Shown here piece by piece: positions 16,971 to 24,425 of a stretch of 58,247 bases of DNA (positions within the stretch are counted from its first letter, which is position 1; each line of letters begins with the position of its first letter). The DNA is from Bacillota bacterium (GTDB taxonomy: Bacteria; Bacillota; Clostridia; Peptostreptococcales; Anaerovoracaceae). The translations under genes were made by a program, and so were the position numbers. Below the pieces are notes generated by a model. That model saw only the letters and a program-made list of their open reading frames with translations. It was not told where the DNA came from and searched no databases. The stretch is from contig JAFSCP010000033.1 of assembly GCA_017436705.1 (NCBI GenBank), positions 1 to 58,247 on the forward strand, read 5' to 3'.

Positions 16971-17612
16971 ATGGTAATGGATATTGCAATTTTAATTGTA
17001 CTGATACTTACAATCTTTCTGACCATGCGCAGGGGCTTTGCACTCTCTGTTGTAAGTTTCTGCAAAGGCTTCGTGTCTCTCATAATCGCCTGGGTTTTCT
17101 GTGACGATGCTGCAGACTGGCTTATGAACAAGACCGAAGTAGGCATCAGAACTATGGAAAAAATCACTGCGGGTCTTTCTGCCAAGTGGGAAAGTTCTGA
17201 CATTTATCTGGCACTGCCTGATCTGTTCAAGGATAACGGCGGCAGCCAGCTGAGCGAATCTCTCATTCTGGACGGTTCTGCCAAGCTTGCTCAGATTCTG
17301 CTGACAATCATCTGCTTCGTGCTGATTGTGGTGGTTCTCCGGCTGGTTCTTGCAATTATCGGCAGCGCCTTTTCCCATAAAAACAACAAAGGCTTCACCG
17401 GCAAAATCGACTGGCTCATGGGCCTCATTCTGGGTATGGTCCTGGGTGTGCTCTATGTTTTCCTTTTCCTGGCACTGCTGGTACCGGTTGCAGGCCTTAT
17501 CGTACCGGAACACTGCCAGACTATCATGGGCTGGCTTGACAGTTCCATGGTTGCAGGAGACCTTTACAACAACAACCTGCTGCTCATACTTTTCCGCGAC
17601 CTTATGGCATAG
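16971..17612 (+). CDS. CvpA family membrane protein
   Basis: A 213-residue integral membrane protein with four hydrophobic segments (about 4-24, 27-47, 98-122, 139-165), resembling the CvpA/colicin V production family. The start ATG at 16971 (MVMDIAILIVLILTIFLTMRRGFALSVVSF) is chosen because AAGGGGG lies seven bases upstream. The family is implicated in envelope homeostasis in various bacteria; no specific role can be read here. Confidence 0.75.
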   Translation: MVMDIAILIVLILTIFLTMRRGFALSVVSFCKGFVSLIIAWVFCDDAADWLMNKTEVGIRTMEKITAGLSAKWESSDIYLALPDLFKDNGGSQLSESLILDGSAKLAQILLTIICFVLIVVVLRLVLAIIGSAFSHKNNKGFTGKIDWLMGLILGMVLGVLYVFLFLALLVPVAGLIVPEHCQTIMGWLDSSMVAGDLYNNNLLLILFRDLMA

Positions 17613-17660
17613 TCCCAGCCGCCTGTAATATTTTTCTTGTATGTTTTTTTAAAAAAACTG

Positions 17661-17689
17661 TTTAAAACCACCACATATAGGTATATAAT
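17661..17689 (+). promoter_or_regulatory. Probable sigma-A promoter of the NrdD-tail-like gene
   Basis: TATAAT at 17684-17689 with a weak -35 (TTTAAA, 17661-17666) at 17-base spacing. An AGAGGAGG ribosome site follows before the ATG at 17717. Confidence 0.5.
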
Positions 17690-17716
17690 AGTTAAACGTA
17701 CAGAGGAGGTATTGGT

Positions 17717-17995
17717 ATGTCCGCAATTATTACAGGAAACGCACCTGCAGCAGAAGCGCAGGCTTATGTAGATTATCTCGAAAAAAAATATAACAGAAAA
17801 GTAGAGTCTCTGGATATAAACATCGACGGCGACTTTGCTGACCTGAACTACAAGTTCGTTTCAGCGCCTTTTGAAAGAATCCGCAGAATCACCGGCTACC
17901 TGGTAGGTACCATGGACCATTGGAACAATGCCAAGGCTGCCGAAGAGGCTGACAGAGTGAAACATTCACTTACAACCGGAATGGAACAGCTTTAA
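17717..17995 (+). CDS. Small protein resembling the C-terminal tail of anaerobic ribonucleotide reductase (NrdD), without its cysteines
   Basis: A 92-residue protein. Its second half (ERIRRITGYLVGTMDHWNNAKAAEEADRVKH) closely follows the extreme C-terminus of class III ribonucleotide reductases, where a zinc-ribbon is followed by R-x-x-GYL-x(4-6)-W-N-x-x-K-x-x-E-x-x-x-R. The Cys pairs and the glycyl-radical domain are absent. Such short stand-alone homologues are often annotated as NrdD in Clostridia. It has its own promoter, a strong ribosome site and a terminator, so it is expressed as a monocistronic unit. Function unknown; a regulatory or assembly partner is possible. Confidence 0.65.
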   Translation: MSAIITGNAPAAEAQAYVDYLEKKYNRKVESLDINIDGDFADLNYKFVSAPFERIRRITGYLVGTMDHWNNAKAAEEADRVKHSLTTGMEQL

Positions 17996-18006
17996 TAAAA
18001 AATTTG

Positions 18007-18043
18007 CCCTGTGTAAAATTATTTTTTACACAGGGATTTTTTT
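18007..18043 (+). terminator. Intrinsic terminator after the NrdD-tail-like gene
   Basis: CCCTGTGTAAA pairs perfectly with TTTACACAGGG around seven bases, followed by seven T. It isolates the gene from the downstream sigma-54 promoter. Confidence 0.9.
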
Positions 18044-18056
18044 ATTGTTTTTTTAA

Positions 18057-18074
18057 CTGAAAACAGTGGATTTC
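18057..18074 (+). promoter_or_regulatory. Candidate activator-binding motif CTGAAAAC-W-GTG
   Basis: CTGAAAACAGTGGATTTC here matches CTGAAAACTGTGTATTTT at 27377-27394 at 15 of 18 positions. Both lie upstream of -24/-12 promoters (32 and 54 bases before the -24 element). Inferred enhancer site for one of the two sigma-54 activators. Confidence 0.4.
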
Positions 18075-18088
18075 GTCCATTGATTCCT

Positions 18089-18104
18089 TGGCATATTTCT
18101 TGCG
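18089..18104 (+). promoter_or_regulatory. Sigma-54 (-24/-12) promoter of the amidinotransferase pair
   Basis: TGGCATATTTCTTGCG: the -24 TGGCAY and -12 TTGC elements with exactly five bases between, close to the sigma-54 consensus TGGCAC-N5-TTGCW. The predicted start near 18115 gives a leader of about 26 bases containing CAGGAGG before the ATG at 18141. Confidence 0.82.
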
Positions 18105-18140
18105 TATTATTTGTATATACTATTTTACAGGAGGTTTTTC

Positions 18141-19091
18141 ATGGACGACACTAAAAAAATAATTGATATTGACGCAATCCCTGGCGAAAGATGGTTCCCT
18201 AAAGAATCATACTTTGAAGATGATATTACAGAATATTGGGGAGACTGGGGTGTTTCCTCTGAAGTTGATACTCTCAAAGCAGTTCTTCTCCGCCGTCCCG
18301 GCAAAGAAATCGAGAATTTCAACGCTAAGGAAGTGCGCTTTTCTGATGAACCTATCGATGTAGAACTCATGAGAAAACAACATGACGAAGTCGCTCAGAT
18401 TTACAGAGATTTCGGCGCTAAGGTTTACTATGTGGAAAACCAGCGCGAAGACAGACCTAATGCAGTTTTCTGCAGAGATTTGATGTTTATGACTCCAGAA
18501 GGTGCTATTATTACAAGACCTGCTATGGCAGCACGCCGCGGGGAAGAAAGATATATTGCAGAGGCTCTTGCCAGAATCGGTGTACCTGTTCTCAGAACCA
18601 TTGCCGGTGACGGTATGTTTGAAGGTGCCAATGCAATGTGGGTTGACCGAAAAACATGCGTGCTTTCAACAGGAGTACGCTGCAATAAGAGCGGATTTGA
18701 ACAGGTAAAATATGAACTGGAAAGAATGGGCGTGGATGTTTACCATATGCAGCAGCCTTACAGCAATATTCATATTGACGGCCTTCTCAATCCTGCAAGC
18801 AATGATGTCATGCTGATGCATGCTTCTCAGGTACCTTATGACATCGTTGATATGTTAAAGAAAAAAGGCTATAAGATGCTTGAAGCACCATCCAGAACGG
18901 AAGTGCGTGAAACTTTCGGCTGTAACTTTGTAGCATTGGAACCAGGATATATCCTCATGCCTGAAGGCAATCCCCGTACTCAGGAGCTTCTCGAAAAGAA
19001 CGGCATAAAAGTTAAAACAGTAAATATTTCAGAAATTATCAAAGGCAAGGGTGCGCTTCACTGCATTACTGCATATCTCAAGAGAGGATAA
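18141..19091 (+). CDS. Amidinotransferase/arginine-deiminase superfamily enzyme, paralogue 1
   Basis: A 316-residue member of the guanidine-modifying (ADI/DDAH/AGAT) superfamily. Superfamily landmarks: DWGVSSEVDTLKAVLLRRPGKE (about 35-56), FCRD (110-113) and RRGEE (132-136), the HxD at His211-Asp213, and the catalytic Cys308 in GALHCIT near the C-terminus. The usual EGGD motif that holds the guanidinium reads EGAN (161-164), so the substrate may differ from arginine. No signal peptide. The start at 18141 follows CAGGAGG; an in-frame start at 18111 lies before the expected transcript start. It is the first gene of a sigma-54-driven two-gene operon, 10 bp before its paralogue. Confidence 0.85.
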   Translation: MDDTKKIIDIDAIPGERWFPKESYFEDDITEYWGDWGVSSEVDTLKAVLLRRPGKEIENFNAKEVRFSDEPIDVELMRKQHDEVAQIYRDFGAKVYYVENQREDRPNAVFCRDLMFMTPEGAIITRPAMAARRGEERYIAEALARIGVPVLRTIAGDGMFEGANAMWVDRKTCVLSTGVRCNKSGFEQVKYELERMGVDVYHMQQPYSNIHIDGLLNPASNDVMLMHASQVPYDIVDMLKKKGYKMLEAPSRTEVRETFGCNFVALEPGYILMPEGNPRTQELLEKNGIKVKTVNISEIIKGKGALHCITAYLKRG

Positions 19092-19101
19092 GGTAAATAT
19101 T

Positions 19102-20040
19102 ATGACACATACAATTGATATTGATGCCATCGCCGGAGAAAGATGGTTTCCGAAAGAATCTTCAATCATTGACGACATGAAAGACCTCTGGGGTGACTGG
19201 GGAGTATGCTCCGAAGTTGATGAACTTAAAGCAGTTCTGATGCGCCGTCCTGGCAAGGAAATTGACAACTTTGACTGGGAGGCAGCAAGATTTAAAGCTC
19301 CTATTGATCCGGAACTGTTCCGGGCTCAGCACGATGCCCTGGCACAGATTTACCGTGACCACGGTGTAAAAGTTCATTATATCGAAGAACAGCGTGAGGA
19401 TAAGCCTAATGCGCTCTTCTGCCGCGATCTGGTTCTCATGACACCTGAAGGTGCAATCGTTACCCGCCCTGCAATGGAAGCCCGCCGCGGTGAAGAAAGA
19501 TATGCCGCAAAAGCACTTGCAGATCTGGGAGTTCCTATCATAAGAACAGTTTGCGGCGATGCAACATTTGAAGGTGCAATGGTTATGTGGGTAGACAGAC
19601 ACACTGCCATCCTGGCATGCGGCGTGAGAACCAACCGCTCCGGTTATGAAATGATAGAATACGAGCTGAAACGAATGGGCGTTGATGTTTATCCTATGCA
19701 GGTGCCTTACGGCCATGCTCACATCGACGGCAACCTCAATCTTGCAAGCCACGATGTTGCAATGATTCATGCATCACAGGTACCTTACGACATCTGCGAT
19801 ATGCTTAAGAAAAAAGGATACAAGCTGCTTGAATGTCCTTCTCAGACAGAAGCAAAGCATTCCTTTGCTATCAATTTCGTTGCAATCAAACCTGGTCTTA
19901 TCGTAATGCCTGCTGGCAACCCAAGGAGCCAGGATCTCCTCGAAAAGAACGGAATTGAAGTTATTACAGTAGATTTTGATGAAATTATGAAAGGTTTCGG
20001 AGCAATGCATTGCTGCACAGCCTTCCTCAAAAGAGGATAA
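19102..20040 (+). CDS. Amidinotransferase/arginine-deiminase superfamily enzyme, paralogue 2
   Basis: A 312-residue tandem paralogue of the preceding gene, aligned almost end to end (DIDAIPGERWFPKES / DIDAIAGERWFPKES). Conserved: FCRD (107-110), RRGEE, His207 in HIDG and catalytic Cys304 in AMHCCT. The EGGD position reads EGAM (157-160), which differs both from the superfamily and from paralogue 1 (EGAN). This suggests that the two copies act on different substrates, or form a hetero-oligomer. It ends at a terminator shared with the convergent amidohydrolase operon. Confidence 0.85.
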   Translation: MTHTIDIDAIAGERWFPKESSIIDDMKDLWGDWGVCSEVDELKAVLMRRPGKEIDNFDWEAARFKAPIDPELFRAQHDALAQIYRDHGVKVHYIEEQREDKPNALFCRDLVLMTPEGAIVTRPAMEARRGEERYAAKALADLGVPIIRTVCGDATFEGAMVMWVDRHTAILACGVRTNRSGYEMIEYELKRMGVDVYPMQVPYGHAHIDGNLNLASHDVAMIHASQVPYDICDMLKKKGYKLLECPSQTEAKHSFAINFVAIKPGLIVMPAGNPRSQDLLEKNGIEVITVDFDEIMKGFGAMHCCTAFLKRG

Positions 20041-20068
20041 TCAACATTCCATAAATTCCTATACACAA

Positions 20069-20103
20069 AGAAAACTCACAGTTTCTGCTGTGAGTTTTCT
20101 TAT
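20069..20103. terminator. Bidirectional terminator between the two enzyme operons
   Basis: AGAAAACTCACAG pairs with CTGTGAGTTTTCT; T-rich on the plus strand and A-rich before it, so it can serve both convergent operons. Confidence 0.85.
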
Positions 20104-20127
20104 GCCGGAAAATACTTCTTCCGTTAT

Positions 20128-21750
20128 TTATTCAGCTCTGTATACTATCTTACCGCCTGTTATAGTCATTGCAACTGTAATATCCTTAATTTTATCCGGA
20201 TGAACATTGTAGATGTCCTCATTGAGCACTACCATATCGGCAAGCATGCCTTTTTCAAGGGTACCTTTTATTTTTTCATCCCTTGACATATATGCAGAAC
20301 CTTTTGTGTAACCTTCGATGGCTTCATCGAGAGTAAGAGCCTGTTCCTTATACCAGCCGCCATCAGGTACCAGTTCCAGGTCTTTTCTTGTTACTGCGGA
20401 ATAAATATTTGCCAGAGGATTAAAGCTCTCTACAGGACAGTCGGTTCCCATTGAAAGCATAATTCCCATATCTTTCATATCTCTCCAGTTATAGCTGGTC
20501 TTCATTCTTTCCGCGCCAACTCTGTCTTCGGCCATGTGCAGGTCATATTCAATGAAAATCGGCTGTATATAAGCCATTATATTTCCATCAGCCATTCTGC
20601 GGCAGATATCTTCGTTGAGAATCTGTGCATGGACAATGCCGTGGCGAGGCTTCATGTCCGGGTATCTGGCTGCTGCATTTTCAATAGCTCTTGTGCCCTG
20701 AAGGGTCGCCGCATCGCCAATACAGTGCATTGCAGCCTCACGGCCATCTCTGGTAACCCTTTCCACCAGTTCAAAAAGGTCCTTGTCGTCGCTGTAAACA
20801 CCGAATCCTTTATTGCCCGGATCATCACTGTAATCATCAAGCATCCATGCTGTTCTTGCACCTAAGGAACCATCAAGATAAAGCTTCAGGGAACCGATTC
20901 TGAAGTAATCATCCCCTTCACCCATTCTGAAGCCTGCAGCTTCAAACTCGTCGTATCTTTCCATTTCGGTCAGGGCACACTGTTCAGTTACTCTGACACC
21001 CAGCTGACCTTCTGCAATAAGCTCTCTGTATGCTGCGATTATTTTGGTAAAATTACGTCCGGGAAGAGCATCGAAGTCATCTGTCTGCACTGATGTGATA
21101 CCAACTTTATTGGCATCTGCACAGGCTGCTTTGAGCATTTCCTTGATATCTGAAACTTCTGCCTCCTGCATCTGCCCGTACAGGAAAGTCATCATTTCAG
21201 ATATAACGCCGTTAGGTTCGCCATTTTCGTCCACTTCGTAGTAACCATCCTTTGGCTGCGGAAGGTCACGGTTGATTCCTGCTTCCTGCAGAGCTTTGCT
21301 GTTAAGCAGGCAGACATGTCCGCATACTCTGAGGGCATAAATAGGGTGTTCTGTTGAAATTTCGTCCATTTCATAGCGGTCAGGAAGACTCACATCGTCC
21401 CAGTCGTCCTGGTTCCAGCCAACAGCTTCTACCCAGTGGCCAGCGGGAATTTCTTTTTCCGCGATGAAATCCTTTATGCGCTGCTTGAACTCTGCGTGGG
21501 ACTTACAGCCGTCAAGGTCTACAATTGTTTTATAATATCCATAGTTGAGGAAGTGCATGTGGCTGTCATTGAAACCTGGTAGCAGAGTTTTGCCGCCAAG
21601 ATCAATAATTTCACCATCTCCGACCATTTCAAAAACTTCTTCGTCAGTTCCGTAGCCAAGAACTTTGTCGCCATCAACAGCTATGGCACTGGTTACAGTT
21701 TTGTTGTTATCCAGAATATGGCACTTGCCATTGATAAAAGCTCTTTTCAT
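20128..21750 (-). CDS. YtcJ-type metal-dependent amidohydrolase 1
   Basis: A 540-residue cytosolic amidohydrolase of the YtcJ/Amidohydro_3 group. The metal ligands are all visible: HMH at 64-66 (LPGFNDSHMHF), the strand motif YLDGSLGARTAW, His in AAMHCIGDAA, His in GIVHAQI, and Asp in SMGTDCPVES. The C-terminal beta-sandwich ends LADMVVLNEDIYNV. It is the last gene of the sigma-54-driven minus-strand operon, 2 bp after the deacetylase-like gene. YtcJ homologues hydrolyse C-N bonds of varied N-acyl or cyclic substrates; the substrate here is unknown. Confidence 0.88.
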   Translation of the reverse strand: MKRAFINGKCHILDNNKTVTSAIAVDGDKVLGYGTDEEVFEMVGDGEIIDLGGKTLLPGFNDSHMHFLNYGYYKTIVDLDGCKSHAEFKQRIKDFIAEKEIPAGHWVEAVGWNQDDWDDVSLPDRYEMDEISTEHPIYALRVCGHVCLLNSKALQEAGINRDLPQPKDGYYEVDENGEPNGVISEMMTFLYGQMQEAEVSDIKEMLKAACADANKVGITSVQTDDFDALPGRNFTKIIAAYRELIAEGQLGVRVTEQCALTEMERYDEFEAAGFRMGEGDDYFRIGSLKLYLDGSLGARTAWMLDDYSDDPGNKGFGVYSDDKDLFELVERVTRDGREAAMHCIGDAATLQGTRAIENAAARYPDMKPRHGIVHAQILNEDICRRMADGNIMAYIQPIFIEYDLHMAEDRVGAERMKTSYNWRDMKDMGIMLSMGTDCPVESFNPLANIYSAVTRKDLELVPDGGWYKEQALTLDEAIEGYTKGSAYMSRDEKIKGTLEKGMLADMVVLNEDIYNVHPDKIKDITVAMTITGGKIVYRAE

Positions 21751-21752
21751 TT

Positions 21753-22568
21753 TTATTCACCAAGACCTTTTCTTGCAAGTCTGCTGATGTCCAGTGCCGG
21801 ACCGATTGCTACGCCTGGTCTGGACTTCATGTATTCAATCAGTTCCTCCAGCATCTTTACACGGCTGATTCTGCCGATGCACTGCGGATGAAGAACCAGA
21901 TTCAGAAGGCCACCTTCTTCATAAAGGCCGTCGAACTCGGACTGCCAGATCTCTTTTACATAGGAAGGGGCGCAGATTCTTCTTCTTTCAGGCTGCTGCA
22001 GTGTAAAGAAGAAATGAGATGTGTCATCATAAAGCCATGAGAAAGGCAGTTCGATAAGCTTCTTGCCATCCTTACCATAGTGGTAATATGGCCAGTCGCA
22101 AGCCATTGTGTTTGAAGAATATTCAAAACCGCTCTCCATAACATTATTGATTGTTTCTTCTGTAAGAACAGCTTCCGGTGCTCTGTAACCCAGCGGTTCA
22201 ACACCCAGAAGTTCCTTCATGATTTTTTTGGACTTTGCAACCAGTTCTCTGTCCTGTTCAGGGAAATATGTAGTTTCGTGGAGGTATCCATGGTAACCAA
22301 CTTCATGACCGCGTCTTACTATTTCTCTGCAGATTTCTGTATGCTTTTCAATTACCCATCCAGGAATGAAGAAAGTAGCTTTAAGTCCCTGTCTGTCAAG
22401 CATGTCAAGAATTCTTGGTACACCGACATTAGGTCCATAAGCACCTTCTGCCATTAAATTCGGATTGTTAAGGCTGTCGAAAGTTCTGGAAAACCAGAAA
22501 GTCTCTGCGTCTAAGTCAAATGTAAGGGCAACGCCCATCTGAATACCATCAGGCCAATTTTTTCTCAT
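21753..22568 (-). CDS. Polysaccharide-deacetylase-fold hydrolase, PuuE/cyclic-imidase type
   Basis: A 271-residue NodB-fold (CE4) protein. Metal and catalytic residues are seen in LTFDLDAE (Asp18, Asp20) and HGYLHE (His93, His97), the signature of the HpPgdA/PuuE branch, not of secreted chitin-oligosaccharide deacetylases. There is no signal peptide or membrane anchor, so it acts in the cytosol. That branch includes allantoinase (PuuE) and cyclic imide hydrolases that open ureide or imide rings. Lying between two amidohydrolases, a role in opening a cyclic amide is more likely than cell-wall modification. Confidence 0.82.
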   Translation of the reverse strand: MRKNWPDGIQMGVALTFDLDAETFWFSRTFDSLNNPNLMAEGAYGPNVGVPRILDMLDRQGLKATFFIPGWVIEKHTEICREIVRRGHEVGYHGYLHETTYFPEQDRELVAKSKKIMKELLGVEPLGYRAPEAVLTEETINNVMESGFEYSSNTMACDWPYYHYGKDGKKLIELPFSWLYDDTSHFFFTLQQPERRRICAPSYVKEIWQSEFDGLYEEGGLLNLVLHPQCIGRISRVKMLEELIEYMKSRPGVAIGPALDISRLARKGLGE

Positions 22569-22588
22569 AACAATTTTCTCCTTTTCTA

Positions 22589-24205
22589 TTAAGCTTTATA
22601 TACCTGTTCGCCGTCAATCCATGTTTCTTCTACGGCAATATTCTTTATTTCAGTCTTTGGTGTGTCGAAAATATCTCTTGAAAGCACTACAAAGTTTGCC
22701 TGCTTACCAACTTCAATGGAACCGTACTTGTCTTCATCCTTTGAAACATAAGCACCGTAGATTGTGTGCCACTTGATTGCTTCCAGAAGATCCAGAGCTT
22801 CTTCAGGATACCATCCGCCTTCAGGATAACCGGAAAGGTGCTGACGGGTCACATTGACCTGAATTCCTTCCATTACATTCGCTGATTCGATAGGCAGGTC
22901 GGAACCTGCTGCCAGGCGGATACCCTTCTTTCTCATAGTATTATAGCAGTAACTTGTCTTCATTCTGTCACCTACACGGTCATCTGCAATACACATGTCG
23001 GAGTGGATGTACATAGGCTGAATAAGGCCGATTGCATCAAGTTCCTGATACTTTTCGAAAATTCTTTCGTTCATAATCTGGCTGTGAATTACTGATGGTC
23101 TGAAACCTCTTGCCTTGATTTCATCTTTTACGGACAGGCATGAATCCAGGAAAGTTTCCACGGCCGCATCACCGATTGCATGAATTGTCAGGTCAAAGCC
23201 GTGTTCTACAGCCCGCTTTGCCATCGCACTCATTTCTTCTACATCAAAATACAGGCAGCCTGTTGTGTCAGGTTTGTCGCTGTATGGTTCATTAAGTCCT
23301 GCACTCCATGCGCCCAGAGAACCATCGCCCAGGAATTTGATAGGCCCTATTTTGATCTTTCCGAATTCTTCCCATGAGTGGAAGCCAAAATCAAAGAATT
23401 CGTCCATCTGTTCAGGCTTGTGTATTCTCAGCTGAAGCACCAGATTTACAGGCATCTTGCCCTGTGCTGCCATTTCAAGATACACTTCCCAAAGTGTTCT
23501 CTTGTCACTTACTGATGTGAAATCTTCCGTATGTGCCACTGTAATACCGTTTTTCACCATTTCTTCACAGGCAAATTCCAGACACTGACGAATCTGTTTT
23601 CTATCGCTCATTTTAGGAACACAGTTACCGATAAGGCTCATGGCACTTTCAAGCATAACTCCGTTAGGACTGCCATCCTCAAATCTTACCAGTTCACCGC
23701 CTTGTGGATCCGGTGTATTCTTGTCAATGCCAGCAATTTTCATGGCAGCGGAATTTGCAACGCAGATTGTACCGCAGCGACGTGTAAGCATCATCGGATG
23801 TCTGTCAGAAATTTTATCAAGATCCCTGCAGGTAGGCCAAGCGCTGTCAGGATAAAGTTCCTGGTCCCAACCGAAACCTGTTACCCATTCTCCGTCAGGA
23901 ATCTGTTTTTCTTCGATATATTTTTTCATTACTTCTACAAGCTCATCAGGGCTCTTGGTATCATACAGACTTGCTGTGAACAGTTCATAAATTGCATGGT
24001 CAAGAAAATGGATATGAGCATCCACAAAACCTGGAAGAACACATCTGCCACCCAGATCCACAGTCTCGCAATCAGGATATTTTGCCTTCAGTTCTTCAGA
24101 AGTTCCTACTGCAATGATTTTTCCGTCTTCGCAAGCCATCGCTTCATGGCGCGTATTGTTTTCATCGATGGAGTTAATCATGCCATTTATAAATAATTTC
24201 CTCAT
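22589..24205 (-). CDS. YtcJ-type metal-dependent amidohydrolase 2
   Basis: A 538-residue paralogue of the enzyme at 20128, with intact ligands: HIH at 64-66 (LPGFVDAHIHF), GDGSLGAWSAG, His in LTIHAIGDAA, His in SVIHSQI, and Asp in AAGSDLPIES. It is the first gene of the operon; its ATG is preceded by GGAGGG and by a -24/-12 promoter about 47 bases upstream. Two YtcJ enzymes in one operon suggest two successive hydrolyses or two related substrates. Cytosolic. Confidence 0.88.
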   Translation of the reverse strand: MRKLFINGMINSIDENNTRHEAMACEDGKIIAVGTSEELKAKYPDCETVDLGGRCVLPGFVDAHIHFLDHAIYELFTASLYDTKSPDELVEVMKKYIEEKQIPDGEWVTGFGWDQELYPDSAWPTCRDLDKISDRHPMMLTRRCGTICVANSAAMKIAGIDKNTPDPQGGELVRFEDGSPNGVMLESAMSLIGNCVPKMSDRKQIRQCLEFACEEMVKNGITVAHTEDFTSVSDKRTLWEVYLEMAAQGKMPVNLVLQLRIHKPEQMDEFFDFGFHSWEEFGKIKIGPIKFLGDGSLGAWSAGLNEPYSDKPDTTGCLYFDVEEMSAMAKRAVEHGFDLTIHAIGDAAVETFLDSCLSVKDEIKARGFRPSVIHSQIMNERIFEKYQELDAIGLIQPMYIHSDMCIADDRVGDRMKTSYCYNTMRKKGIRLAAGSDLPIESANVMEGIQVNVTRQHLSGYPEGGWYPEEALDLLEAIKWHTIYGAYVSKDEDKYGSIEVGKQANFVVLSRDIFDTPKTEIKNIAVEETWIDGEQVYKA

Positions 24206-24251
24206 TTTGTTCCCTCCAGTCTTTTTTACAGAATATTATATATATTATTAA

Positions 24252-24267
24252 AGCAATAAATGTGCCA
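24252..24267 (-). promoter_or_regulatory. Sigma-54 (-24/-12) promoter of the amidohydrolase operon
   Basis: On the minus strand TGGCACATTTATTGCT, a perfect match to TGGCAC-N5-TTGCW. The predicted transcript begins near 24241 and leads into the gene starting at 24205. Confidence 0.9.
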
Positions 24268-24391
24268 ATAAAAAAAGAGCAGCACTATATTATACCGGCT
24301 GCCCTGTTCATTCTTTTAACCCCTTAAATTTCAATATAAATACGCTGCACCGCGTTTCATGCAGCCATATGATTTCCACTCTTAAAGCCGC

Positions 24392-24418
24392 ACCATGCTA
24401 AAATTTTTTTAACATGGT
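24392..24418. promoter_or_regulatory. Candidate enhancer palindrome ACCATG-N15-CATGGT
   Basis: ACCATG (24392-24397) and CATGGT (24413-24418) flank an A/T-rich centre. It lies about 125 bases upstream of the -24 element at 24267, a normal distance for sigma-54 activator binding. A related site (ACCATG-N16-CATGAA) lies at 27315-27342, upstream of the permease promoter. Confidence 0.5.
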
Positions 24419-24425
24419 TAAGTTT

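Noticed and set aside
18007-18043. Considered whether this palindrome is an activator site for the 18089 promoter.
   Set aside because: The perfect stem with a T-run is fully explained as a terminator.
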